Of a DNA stretch of 48,439 nucleotides, positions 35,522-44,276 are shown one piece after another. The notes beneath the pieces are model-generated. The model was given only the letters and a program-made list of their open reading frames with translations. It was not told the DNA's origin and made no database searches. Every line of letters begins with the position of its first letter. The stretch's first letter is position 1. The DNA is taken from the NCBI GenBank assembly GCA_025363015.1, contig JANYEQ010000080.1:1-48439 (forward strand), read 5' to 3'. The DNA is from Bacteroidota bacterium (GTDB lineage: Bacteria; Bacteroidota; Bacteroidia; B-17B0; Aurantibacillaceae). A program made the position numbers and the translations under genes.

Positions 35522-38500
35522 TTATCGTATTAAACTAACGTGCCCCACATAATCTTTTTGTTTGTGAAAAATATTGGTAACAGTAATTTTCCAAATATAT
35601 ACATCATCTTTACACAATTGCCCATTATACGTTCCATCCCAGCCTTCAAATATGTTTTTGCTAGTATATAATTTTTCGCCCCATCGGTCGTAAATAGCAA
35701 TATTATATTTTAATATACCATAACCTTTAGGTTGAAAAACATCATTAATACCATCTTCAGAAGGCGTAAAGGCATTGGGTATCCAAATACCAAAATCTTC
35801 GCTAATGGTAATTGGTTTTAAAACGGTATCTAAACACCCTTTATTACTTTTTACTACTAAGGCAATAAGGTATTCACCAATTTCGCTATACACAAAAGTT
35901 GGATTTTGTTGTGTAGATTGGTTTTGGTTAGTGTTTGTAAAATACCAATTCCAATTAGTAATTACGGCCCCACTCGAATTATCAGTAAAACTAGCTTCGC
36001 TACTGTTGTTTAACTGTGGTTCGCCAAGTACATAACTAAAGTCTGCATTTGGCTTAGGATAAGCCTCCGCAGTAAATGTTACGGTATTAACACATCCATT
36101 TGCATCGGTAAGTATTGCACTTATTGTATAAATACCGGCGGTAGTATAACAATTGTTAATAATGCTGTTGCCGTTACTAAAACTACCACCATTACCTAAA
36201 TTCCAATTATAATTTTGAATAACCGAACTACTTGTGCAAGTAAATGCCGTACAAAAAGGTGCACAACCTTTATTTACACCCGTAATTGCACCAGTTGGCA
36301 GAGGGTTTACAATAATATTTACGGTTTGGGTAGCGCTACAATTAGCACCACTATAGGCTGTTAAAGTGTAAATACCGCCTGTACTTACTGCAGATGCACT
36401 AACAGTAGGCGCTGCATTTGTGCTAAAAAAATTATTTGGCCCCGCCCAAGAATAAGTATTACCCCCAAAACCATTTAAATTTATAATACCATTTAAACAT
36501 ACTGTGCCATTACTTGTTGCAGTAGGTGTGGGTATTGGCGATACGTTAACAATGGCAAAAGCAGTATTAGTACAAGTATTTGCATCGGTAACTACAACGG
36601 TATATTGCCCAATACTTGCATTGGTAACGCCAACCACAACAGGGTTTTGCGAAGCAGATAAAAAACCATTTGGACCATTCCAAGCATAACTTGTACCTCC
36701 AGTTGCGGTTAAATTCGCATTTGTACCAAAACAAACCGTAGTACCATTAGCTACTGGGCTTGGTAAAGCATTAACTATTACATTTTGCGTTACGGTGTTA
36801 GAGCAAGTATTAGCAGCCGTTACCACTAAGGTATAAGTACCCGCATTATTTATTGTAGCGGCAGTAATAGTTGGGTTTTGAGAAATACTTGAGTAAGCAT
36901 TAGGCCCAAACCAAAAATACGTTAAGCCTCCCGCCCCTGTAAAATTTATATCTTGCCCCGCACACACTGGGCTATTCGTTGTAATTGTTGGACTTGGCAA
37001 AGCATTTACAACTACGTTGGTAGTTGCGCTAGCAGTACAAGTACCAAAACTAACCAATACAGTATAGGTGCCACCCATTGCCAATGTGCTATTTGCCTGT
37101 GTTGGGTTTTGTACATTTGAAACAAAACCTGCAGGCCCACTCCAAGCATATGTTGAAGCTATGGGTGTGTTTAATTGAATAGTAGTCCCTTGGCAAAAAG
37201 GCCCAGTATTAGATGCAGATGTTGTGGGCGACGTTACTACCACATTTACTGTGGCAGTATTTGTACAGCCTAAAGCGGTTACTGTAACGGTATAAACACC
37301 AGCATCGGCCAAAGTAGCACCCACAACACTTGGGTTTTGAACACCAGATGCAAATGAGTTAGGCCCACTCCAAGCATAACTTGTACCGCCATTAGATGTT
37401 AAATTAATATTATTACTTACACACACAGGGCTATTGCTATTAGCATTTGCCAAGGGTTGTGGATTTATAACAATGACGGATGTAGTAGTGGCTGCACATA
37501 CGCCATTTACAATAGTATGCGTAACTGTATATGTGCCTGCAGCAGTAAAATTTACTGGGCCATAAGTAGCAGTATTACCAACAGCTGGCGCGCCAGCTAC
37601 AGGATTAAACGAGTAAGTGTGTGTGCCAACAGCCGATACGGCAGTAAACACAAAGCTATTACCATTTAAACATTGGGTGTAGGTTGGTGTTGTAAATGCT
37701 GGGTTAATTGTACCAGTATTTAAAATAGTATATGTTGCTGTTTTTGCACATAAATTAGCATCTTCTATAGTAACGGTGTAAGTACCCGCAGGCACACTAG
37801 CCGACGAAGCATTGCCACCGCTTGGACTCCAAGTATAAGTATAACCTGGTGTACCACCATTAGCAGTAACGCTGGCGGTGCCATTGCCTGCACAGCCTGC
37901 ATTAGTAAAGCTAGGAGTAGCCGTTACCGCAGTAGGTTGCGTAACTTGTACGGTAGCGTTTACTGCACATAAATTATTATCAATAATAGTAACAGTATAA
38001 ATACCTGATGCTACATTGCTAATAGTATTAGCACCCGCTACATTTGAAAGGCTTGATGTATAAGCCGCTGGCCCTGCCCAATTATAAGTATAAGGCCCAG
38101 CTGTACCAACAGGTGTGGCTGTTGCCGAACCAGTGTTTGTACCATTACATTTTGTGGGTAGGGCACTCATGTTTGGTGGGCAACACGAGCCTATTGCATG
38201 AAATATAGCTGGCGAATCTCCAGCACAACCACTATTGCTCCACGAACCAGACTCTCCATCACCACTGGTATTAAAAGTTACCGAAAGATTTGAGCCTGGA
38301 TTACATAGAGGGCTTGTCGTAATAGCCATACAAAAATTCCATTGTGCTGCAGTAGATATATCAGTAGCACCACCTTGGCTATCTCCAAAATTATTTCCAG
38401 GATTGCCATCTCCAGGAGAAAAATCGAAATACCAACCTGGCCCCCAACTTTGAGCATTTACAGTGCCTATACCTCCTGGGTAATATGCCCAAGTACCAGA

Positions 38501-39232
38501 AGCAGCAAGAGGAGTTGGCACATTAGGCACTACCGATGCTGCATTCCAACCGCTACCAAAGCTTAATTGTACGCCATGCAACCAATTTGTATTAATGGTA
38601 TTGTATTGCCCTATATGAAAACAAAAATTTACCGTTGTGTTTGGGGCATAAGCACCATTTGTTGGCAATGGATTTACAGTAATGTTAGAGTTTACAAGGC
38701 AATCTGCACAATCTTTATTGTTTTGAATTTGCATAGTAAATGTACCCGTTTGCCCAGTATTACCACTAATTTGTAAATAATAGGTAGTGCCTGGCACTAA
38801 TTGATTTACTGTTAAAGTTACAGCACCACCACTACCTACAGCACAACCGCCAATACCACCGCCTAAGGCAGCACAATTACCCGAATAAAATGCTACGTTT
38901 GGGTTAGCAAAGGTTGAGGTAATATTTATAACACATTGAAAGCCTGTGGCTACAAAAGAGTACCACACATCGTTTGCCGGAAATGCTTGGTTAGGCCCGC
39001 CCGAACCGCTACAGCTTGGCTGATAAATATATGGATTGCCTGGTGTAGCAAAGGTAATATTGCCATTTACAGTAGTAATAGGCCCTGCTTGTAAACCTGT
39101 ACCGCATGGTGGTGGGTTACCTAAGGCAATGGATAATGCGCCACTGCAATTATCGTTTGCAGGAACTTGCGCAAATAAGCTTACACATAAAAAGGCACTA
39201 AAAATAAGTAGTAGTATGTTTTTCTTCATCAT
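35522..39232 (-). CDS. T9SS-exported repeat adhesin with gliding-motility-type C-terminal domain
   Basis: 1236 residues. Signal peptide about 1-21. Residues about 25-175 resemble a pre-peptidase C-terminal (PPC) domain (NDVWYSFVATG, GTTYYLQISGNTGQTGTFTMQI). At about 360-500 there are two SprB-type repeats (GIYTVTIIDNNLCA, GTYTVTIEDANLCA). At about 590-980 lie five Ig-like repeats of about 77 residues (TSYAWSGPNSF, STYAWSGPAGF, TSYAWNGPNGF and relatives). A PKD-type pair follows, and then the type B sorting domain (WIPNAFTPSEDGINDVFQP..YDRWGEKLYTSKN..VYIWKITV). It should be exported and attached or released by T9SS; adhesion or biofilm function is inferred. Operonic with the upstream 135-aa gene (2-bp gap). 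Confidence 0.9.
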   Translation of the reverse strand: MMKKNILLLIFSAFLCVSLFAQVPANDNCSGALSIALGNPPPCGTGLQAGPITTVNGNITFATPGNPYIYQPSCSGSGGPNQAFPANDVWYSFVATGFQCVINITSTFANPNVAFYSGNCAALGGGIGGCAVGSGGAVTLTVNQLVPGTTYYLQISGNTGQTGTFTMQIQNNKDCADCLVNSNITVNPLPTNGAYAPNTTVNFCFHIGQYNTINTNWLHGVQLSFGSGWNAASVVPNVPTPLAASGTWAYYPGGIGTVNAQSWGPGWYFDFSPGDGNPGNNFGDSQGGATDISTAAQWNFCMAITTSPLCNPGSNLSVTFNTSGDGESGSWSNSGCAGDSPAIFHAIGSCCPPNMSALPTKCNGTNTGSATATPVGTAGPYTYNWAGPAAYTSSLSNVAGANTISNVASGIYTVTIIDNNLCAVNATVQVTQPTAVTATPSFTNAGCAGNGTASVTANGGTPGYTYTWSPSGGNASSASVPAGTYTVTIEDANLCAKTATYTILNTGTINPAFTTPTYTQCLNGNSFVFTAVSAVGTHTYSFNPVAGAPAVGNTATYGPVNFTAAGTYTVTHTIVNGVCAATTTSVIVINPQPLANANSNSPVCVSNNINLTSNGGTSYAWSGPNSFASGVQNPSVVGATLADAGVYTVTVTALGCTNTATVNVVVTSPTTSASNTGPFCQGTTIQLNTPIASTYAWSGPAGFVSNVQNPTQANSTLAMGGTYTVLVSFGTCTASATTNVVVNALPSPTITTNSPVCAGQDINFTGAGGLTYFWFGPNAYSSISQNPTITAATINNAGTYTLVVTAANTCSNTVTQNVIVNALPSPVANGTTVCFGTNANLTATGGTSYAWNGPNGFLSASQNPVVVGVTNASIGQYTVVVTDANTCTNTAFAIVNVSPIPTPTATSNGTVCLNGIINLNGFGGNTYSWAGPNNFFSTNAAPTVSASAVSTGGIYTLTAYSGANCSATQTVNIIVNPLPTGAITGVNKGCAPFCTAFTCTSSSVIQNYNWNLGNGGSFSNGNSIINNCYTTAGIYTISAILTDANGCVNTVTFTAEAYPKPNADFSYVLGEPQLNNSSEASFTDNSSGAVITNWNWYFTNTNQNQSTQQNPTFVYSEIGEYLIALVVKSNKGCLDTVLKPITISEDFGIWIPNAFTPSEDGINDVFQPKGYGILKYNIAIYDRWGEKLYTSKNIFEGWDGTYNGQLCKDDVYIWKITVTNIFHKQKDYVGHVSLIR
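36440..37400 (-). repeat. Five tandem Ig-like coding repeats, period about 232 bp
   Basis: Within the adhesin gene, the codons for the YAWxGPN motif recur near 36441, 36675, 36907, 37141 and 37371, a spacing of 230-234 bp (about 77 residues). The units are diverged, with closest similarity around the W-x-GPN and NP turns, so they are old duplications but still a possible substrate for copy-number change. Confidence 0.7.
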
Positions 39233-39234
39233 TA

Positions 39235-39642
39235 TTATTTTTTGTCATTTTGAATTTCGGCAGTTAAAGCGCCCGAATTTAGTATTTCAAAAATGGGGTA
39301 TTTGTAATTAACAGATGCGGCATGGTCGCTATAATTATTTATATTAATGTTTGCCTGTATATTTTTTAGCATTAACTCTTTAGCCGATGTTAGTTCTAAC
39401 AAAAAACCGTTTTTAAATTTTAAAGTAACGGTTTGGGTTTTTAATCTAAATTGTTCCATATCGGCCGCTAAAATGCTTTTTGTATAAAACGTCATTTGTT
39501 CGTTAGTTAATTTGCCATGTATTACAAAGCTATTTTGTATAGTTTTAGCGTTACTATTTTGAGCGACAGAATTAATTATAAAACAGGGCAAAAAAAGTAG
39601 TACATAAATTAGCACTCGGGTTAAAAAATGTGTCATAGTCAT
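39235..39642 (-). CDS. Exported hypothetical protein upstream of the adhesin
   Basis: 135 residues. Signal peptide about 1-28 (FLTRVLIYVLLFLPCFIINSVAQ). The mature part of about 105 residues is probably beta-rich, with QNSFVIHGKLTNEQMTFYTKSI and KTQTVTLKFKNGFLLELTSAKEL; no known domain is recognised. It ends 2 bp before the adhesin gene and is presumably in the same transcript, so it may assist export or assembly of that protein. An alternative start two codons in (second Met) is possible. Confidence 0.7.
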   Translation of the reverse strand: MTMTHFLTRVLIYVLLFLPCFIINSVAQNSNAKTIQNSFVIHGKLTNEQMTFYTKSILAADMEQFRLKTQTVTLKFKNGFLLELTSAKELMLKNIQANININNYSDHAASVNYKYPIFEILNSGALTAEIQNDKK

Positions 39643-39964
39643 TAATTTTAATACGTGAAAATAACCAACTTTAATATATCTTTTGGCAGTAATGAGTGGA
39701 AGTGTAGTTTTGATTATTTAAGAGGTTAGTTTTTTGTTTTAATGGCAAATTTTATTAAAAAACTAAATTATTTAGCTTAATTTTTGTTGTAATGAGGTGG
39801 TTTTATTGCTATAAAATTGTTTGTTATTGGTGTAAAATAAATAAAAATGCAAGCGTCAATAACCATTCTTGTTCTTTTTTTTCCGCCTGTCAATATTAAC
39901 GTTATTATTAGTTTTTTAAGTTTTTCAATTTACTATCTTAGTAAAATAAAAAATCTGTTTCTCA
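39643..39964. promoter_or_regulatory. Divergent intergenic region between the adhesin operon and the M1 peptidase
   Basis: 322 bp without a gene. On the plus strand TTTT (39913-39916), a 17-bp spacer and TATCTTAG (39934-39941, one base off TAnnTTTG) could form the promoter of the M1 peptidase, with a predicted start about 20 nt before its ATG. The minus-strand promoter for the adhesin operon is not evident. No stable hairpin or small gene was found. Confidence 0.35.
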
Positions 39965-41956
39965 ATGAAAAAAACACTACTTAGCTTATTTATTTTAGCA
40001 TTAACCTATAGCCAAGCGCAAGAACACTTTTGTGCAAAATACAAACAAAGCGTTTTTAAAAACCAACTAAAACAACAAGTTACTACAAGTACACTAACGC
40101 CACAACTATCGCATGAATTAAAGTACGATGTAAAATTTGTACACTTAAACCTAAATTTAGAACGTATTAACAAATACATTAGTGGAGGTGTTACAACCAT
40201 TGCTACCGTTACCATTGCGCCTTTAGATACCTTTCAAACATTATTGCATCAAAACCATTCTATTGATTCTGTTCGCTTTAACGGCGCACTTTTATCCTAC
40301 CTTCGAAAAGATAGTTTACTAAAAGTAAAAGTGCCTACGCCTTTAACAAACGGTAGTACATTTACGGTAAGTGTTTATTACCATGGTACAGCCCCTGTTG
40401 GTGGTTCGGCAATAGGCAATGGTTTTGATAATGGTACTTCGGGCAGTTGGGGCAACCAAGCCACTTGGAGTTTAAGCGAAAGTTTAGCGGGTTACCATTG
40501 GTGGCCTTGCAAACAAATGCTTACCGATAAAATTGATAGTAGTTGGGTATATATTACTACCGATAGTACTAACAAAGTAGGAAGCAATGGCTTGCTAAAA
40601 AACGTTGTGGTGGTGGGCAATAAAAAGCGTTATGAATGGAAAAGTAAAACGCCTATTGCTTATTATTTAATATCAATAGCGGTTGCAAAATACAAAGAGT
40701 ATAATTTATATGCACACCCTTTGTATTTGCCTAACGATAGTATTTTAATACAAAATTATATTTACGATAATGCAATCAATAACCCTTCGTGGATTAACGG
40801 ACAAAAAATTGTTTTAAATAAAATGCCACAGGTAATGGAGTTTGAGTGTAAAATGTTTGGCATGTACCCTTTTTATAAAGAAAAATATGGTCATTGTATG
40901 GCTCCCTTTGGGGGAGGCATGGAGCATCAAACCATGACTAGTCTTGGATTTTTTGATTATTATACCGATGCTCACGAACTTGGGCACCAATGGTGGGGCG
41001 ATAATGTAACCTGTAAAAGTTGGGGCGATATTTGGATAAACGAAGGCTTTGCGGTGTATACCGAATTATTAGTATCGCAATATTTAGATAATACCGCTTT
41101 TGCAGGCAAGTTAAATACCACGCACAACAGCGTAATGAGTGTGCCAGGCGGAAGTGTATATTTTACCAATCACGATACGGTTGATGCAAACAGAATATTT
41201 GACAGCCGTTTAACCTATGATAAAGGTGGTTCTATTATTCGTACTCTTCAATTTGTAACTAATAATGATAGTGTGTGGTTTAATACGCTAAGAAGTTTTC
41301 AAAACACCTATAAAAATAGTACGGCTTCTGTAGTAAACTTTATAAATCATTACCAAACACAAACAGGCATTAACCCCACGCAGTTTTTTAACCAATGGTA
41401 TTACGGCGAGGGTTACCCTACATTTACCGTTAAATATAACCAAGTGGGCAATGTGTGTTATATAAAAAGTACGCAAAGTACCAGTATGCCAGGCAGCGTA
41501 GCATTATATATTACACCAATGGAATACAAAATTATTCGTTCTGGCGCACCCGATACAATTGTAAGAGTAATGCATAACAACACCATTGAAAATTATAACT
41601 TTAATGTATTAGGCACTGTTATGGGTGTGGTATGCGACCCCAACAATTGGGTAATTAATAAGGTAATAGGTCCGAGTTTAGACGCCACATTAACCCACAT
41701 TAACCAAATACAAATAGACCCAAGTACTATCACTATTGGCCCTAACCCTACTAAAGGCACTATAAATATTACAAATATTAATAACCAAGACGTGGTAATT
41801 AAACTAACAGATGTTAACGGTAAATTAATAACACAAAAAACAATACAAAACGAGACTAATATTGATATTACAGCCCAACCAATTGGTATTTATTTTTTAA
41901 ATGTGTATAGCCTAACGGGAGTTAAAATTACCAGTAGTAAAATTATTAAGCAATAA
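39965..41956 (+). CDS. T9SS-exported M1 family aminopeptidase
   Basis: 663 residues. Signal peptide about 1-18. An M1 N-terminal beta domain follows, then the exopeptidase-type motif GGGMEHQTM and the zinc site HELGHQWWGD, with His 337, His 341 and the third ligand Glu 360 (INEGFAVYTE), the exact HExxH-18-Glu spacing. The M1 helical domain is short, as in compact bacterial forms. The C-terminus (about 590-663; IGPNPTKGTINI, DVNGKLI, AQPIGIYFLNV, SKIIKQ) is a T9SS type A sorting domain. An extracellular metallo-aminopeptidase releasing amino acids from peptides is likely. It lies just upstream of another T9SS cargo gene in the same direction. Confidence 0.92.
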   Translation: MKKTLLSLFILALTYSQAQEHFCAKYKQSVFKNQLKQQVTTSTLTPQLSHELKYDVKFVHLNLNLERINKYISGGVTTIATVTIAPLDTFQTLLHQNHSIDSVRFNGALLSYLRKDSLLKVKVPTPLTNGSTFTVSVYYHGTAPVGGSAIGNGFDNGTSGSWGNQATWSLSESLAGYHWWPCKQMLTDKIDSSWVYITTDSTNKVGSNGLLKNVVVVGNKKRYEWKSKTPIAYYLISIAVAKYKEYNLYAHPLYLPNDSILIQNYIYDNAINNPSWINGQKIVLNKMPQVMEFECKMFGMYPFYKEKYGHCMAPFGGGMEHQTMTSLGFFDYYTDAHELGHQWWGDNVTCKSWGDIWINEGFAVYTELLVSQYLDNTAFAGKLNTTHNSVMSVPGGSVYFTNHDTVDANRIFDSRLTYDKGGSIIRTLQFVTNNDSVWFNTLRSFQNTYKNSTASVVNFINHYQTQTGINPTQFFNQWYYGEGYPTFTVKYNQVGNVCYIKSTQSTSMPGSVALYITPMEYKIIRSGAPDTIVRVMHNNTIENYNFNVLGTVMGVVCDPNNWVINKVIGPSLDATLTHINQIQIDPSTITIGPNPTKGTINITNINNQDVVIKLTDVNGKLITQKTIQNETNIDITAQPIGIYFLNVYSLTGVKITSSKIIKQ

Positions 41957-41977
41957 ATATGAGTTTTGAATTGGTAT

Positions 41978-41985
41978 AATTTTTG
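41978..41985 (+). promoter_or_regulatory. -7-like box before the PKD surface protein
   Basis: AATTTTTG, one base off TAnnTTTG, would start transcription around 41990. That falls after the upstream open start (41966) and before the TTG at 42002, which supports the later start for this gene. Confidence 0.3.
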
Positions 41986-42001
41986 TACCTTAACTATTTA
42001 T

Positions 42002-44242
42002 TTGAAAGCATTAAAAAAATATTTTTTATTACTATTACTTTTTATAAGTATAAAAATAAACGCTACTCATATTGTTGGTGGCGAGATGATTTATAATGAT
42101 TTGGGTGGAGGAAATTATAGAATTACATTAAAAGTTTATAGAGATTGCTTTAATGGAATACCGCCACTTGATTCTCCAGGTGGTGTGCCCGCTATAATTA
42201 CCATTAGAGAGGTTGTTACAGGAAATTTAGTTGGCACGTATGATATTGGCGCACCAGTAATTACTAACATTCCACCAACCATTAATAGCCCGTGTATTCA
42301 AACCCCAGGTGGCGTTTGTGTAGAAGAAGGAGTTTATACCTACACCATTAATTTACCCCCACTTAACGGTGGGTATCACATTATTTATCAACGTTGTTGT
42401 AGAAATAACAGTATCTTAAATTTATCACAATCGGGCGGGCAAGGTTCAAGTTATTACACAAAAATACCTGGCCCCGATGAGTTTACTATTAATAGCTCGC
42501 CCCGTTATAAAAATTTCCCTCCCATTTTTATTTGTAATAATATTTTGTTTACGTTCGATCATTCGGCCACCGACCCTGATGGCGATCAATTAGTATATTC
42601 TTTATGCCCACCATTTTTAGGGGCTGATGCTTGTTGTTCAATTATTAGCAGCGCTTATCCTCCTTCAAATAGCCAATTTTGCTATAATCCACCGCCCAGT
42701 TGCCCTAACGAGGCTTCTTCTCCACCTTATTCAAATGTAAATTATGCAGCAGGGTATAATGGTAGTTATCCCATTGCCAGTAACCCAGCATTTTCTATTA
42801 ATCCTACTACTGGCGTTTTAATAGGCAAACCAAATTTAGTAGGGCAATTTGTAGTAGGTGTGTGTGTGCAAGAATATAGAAATGGTGTTTTAATAGATAC
42901 ACATTACCGCGATTTTCAATTTAATATTGTACCTTGTGTAGTATCAGCAGTAAGTGCATTAGCAAGCCAAACACAACAATGCCAGGGCAATACAATTAAT
43001 TTTACAAATCTAAGCACTACTAATTTAGGCACCATTCCGTTTCATTGGGATTTTGGTGTTGCGTCATTAAGTAACGATACCTCAAATTTAATAAACCCAA
43101 GCTATACCTATGCCGATACTGGTAAATATACTGTTACCTTAATTGCCAACCCTGGTAAACTTTGTGCCGATACTGTTAAAAAAACATTTTATGTTTATCC
43201 ACCATTACATGTAAATTTTAGTCCGCACACTAAACAATGTTTAAAAGGCAATATGTTTAATTTTAATGTTCAAGGAGTATATATTAATTCGGCAACGTTT
43301 AATTGGAATTTTACAGCAGCAGCTACACCAAGTACCGCTACTACTTTAACGGTAAACAATGTAGTATATAACCAAGCAGGTTTATATTTTGTAAAATTAT
43401 TAGCCAAACAATATGCTTGCCGCGATTCTTTTATAGATAGTATTAGGGTAATTGGACGACCTAAAGCACAAATAAATAATTTAGGTACAAATTTATGTAA
43501 CCCGGCCAAAGTAGCGTTTACCAATGGTAGCCAAAGTGAGTTGCCACTTAGTTATTTATGGCAATTTAGTAATGGCAATACAAGTAACGCTTTTGAGCCT
43601 ACACAAGTATTTACACCCTCAGGTATTTATGGCGTTACATTAACAGTAAAAACTACAAGCTTATGTGTGGATACAAGTATTACCTCGGTAAGTAATATTA
43701 CCGTAAACCCAACGCCTTATGCAGGTTTTACCTTTAGCCCACAAGTAACTAGCATTTTTGACCCTGACATATATTTTTATAACACTGCTAGTGATGATGT
43801 TATAAATTGGAATTATACTTTTGGCGATGGCACAGGTACAGGCTATGCCAGCCAAGTGCATACTTATGCTAATTATGGCGATTATGTGGTAACACAAATA
43901 GTAAATAACCAATACGGTTGTTACGATACCTTAAAACAAACTGTAAAAATTTTACCCGAATTTAGATTTTGGATTCCTAACTGTTTTACGCCCGACGATA
44001 ATTTTTTAAACGATACATTTATGGCTTTAACCATTGGTGTAATTAATTACGAGTTTGATATTTTTGACCGCTGGGGCGAAAAAATATTTACTACCAAAAA
44101 CCCTAAACAAGGATGGAATGGCACATACAAAGGGAAAGAATGTAAACAAGATATTTATGTTTGGCGCATTAGTTTTAAAAATGTAGTAAGCGAAAAAGAC
44201 GAAATACATTACGGGCACGTAACCTTGTTAAGGAATTTGTAA
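42002..44242 (+). CDS. T9SS-exported PKD-repeat surface protein, TTG start
   Basis: 746 residues from the TTG at 42002, which directly precedes a signal peptide (KALKKYFLLLLLFISIKINA). An open extension to 41966 adds 12 residues without a signal-like composition and is not preferred. The N-terminal domain begins THIVGGEMIYNDLGGGNYRITLKVYRDC, a beta domain common in gliding-associated proteins, with paired cysteines (RCCRNNS, DACCS). PKD-like domains follow (about 320-650; HWDFGVAS, YTFGDGTGTGY). It ends with a type B sorting domain (WIPNCFTPDDNFLNDTF..YVWRISFKNV). Exported by T9SS; specific role unknown. It follows the M1 peptidase after 45 bp and converges on ftcD. Confidence 0.88.
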   Translation: MKALKKYFLLLLLFISIKINATHIVGGEMIYNDLGGGNYRITLKVYRDCFNGIPPLDSPGGVPAIITIREVVTGNLVGTYDIGAPVITNIPPTINSPCIQTPGGVCVEEGVYTYTINLPPLNGGYHIIYQRCCRNNSILNLSQSGGQGSSYYTKIPGPDEFTINSSPRYKNFPPIFICNNILFTFDHSATDPDGDQLVYSLCPPFLGADACCSIISSAYPPSNSQFCYNPPPSCPNEASSPPYSNVNYAAGYNGSYPIASNPAFSINPTTGVLIGKPNLVGQFVVGVCVQEYRNGVLIDTHYRDFQFNIVPCVVSAVSALASQTQQCQGNTINFTNLSTTNLGTIPFHWDFGVASLSNDTSNLINPSYTYADTGKYTVTLIANPGKLCADTVKKTFYVYPPLHVNFSPHTKQCLKGNMFNFNVQGVYINSATFNWNFTAAATPSTATTLTVNNVVYNQAGLYFVKLLAKQYACRDSFIDSIRVIGRPKAQINNLGTNLCNPAKVAFTNGSQSELPLSYLWQFSNGNTSNAFEPTQVFTPSGIYGVTLTVKTTSLCVDTSITSVSNITVNPTPYAGFTFSPQVTSIFDPDIYFYNTASDDVINWNYTFGDGTGTGYASQVHTYANYGDYVVTQIVNNQYGCYDTLKQTVKILPEFRFWIPNCFTPDDNFLNDTFMALTIGVINYEFDIFDRWGEKIFTTKNPKQGWNGTYKGKECKQDIYVWRISFKNVVSEKDEIHYGHVTLLRNL

Positions 44243-44276
44243 TTAAAAAAAATGTTAATTATTTTATTAAAATAAA

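Noticed and set aside
35775-39311. Several plus-strand open frames inside the adhesin gene
   Set aside because: They are antisense shadows of a repetitive coding sequence and show no domain of their own.
41966-42001. Upstream TTG start for the PKD surface protein
   Set aside because: The extension lacks signal-peptide character and a -7-like box lies inside it; the TTG at 42002 directly precedes the signal.
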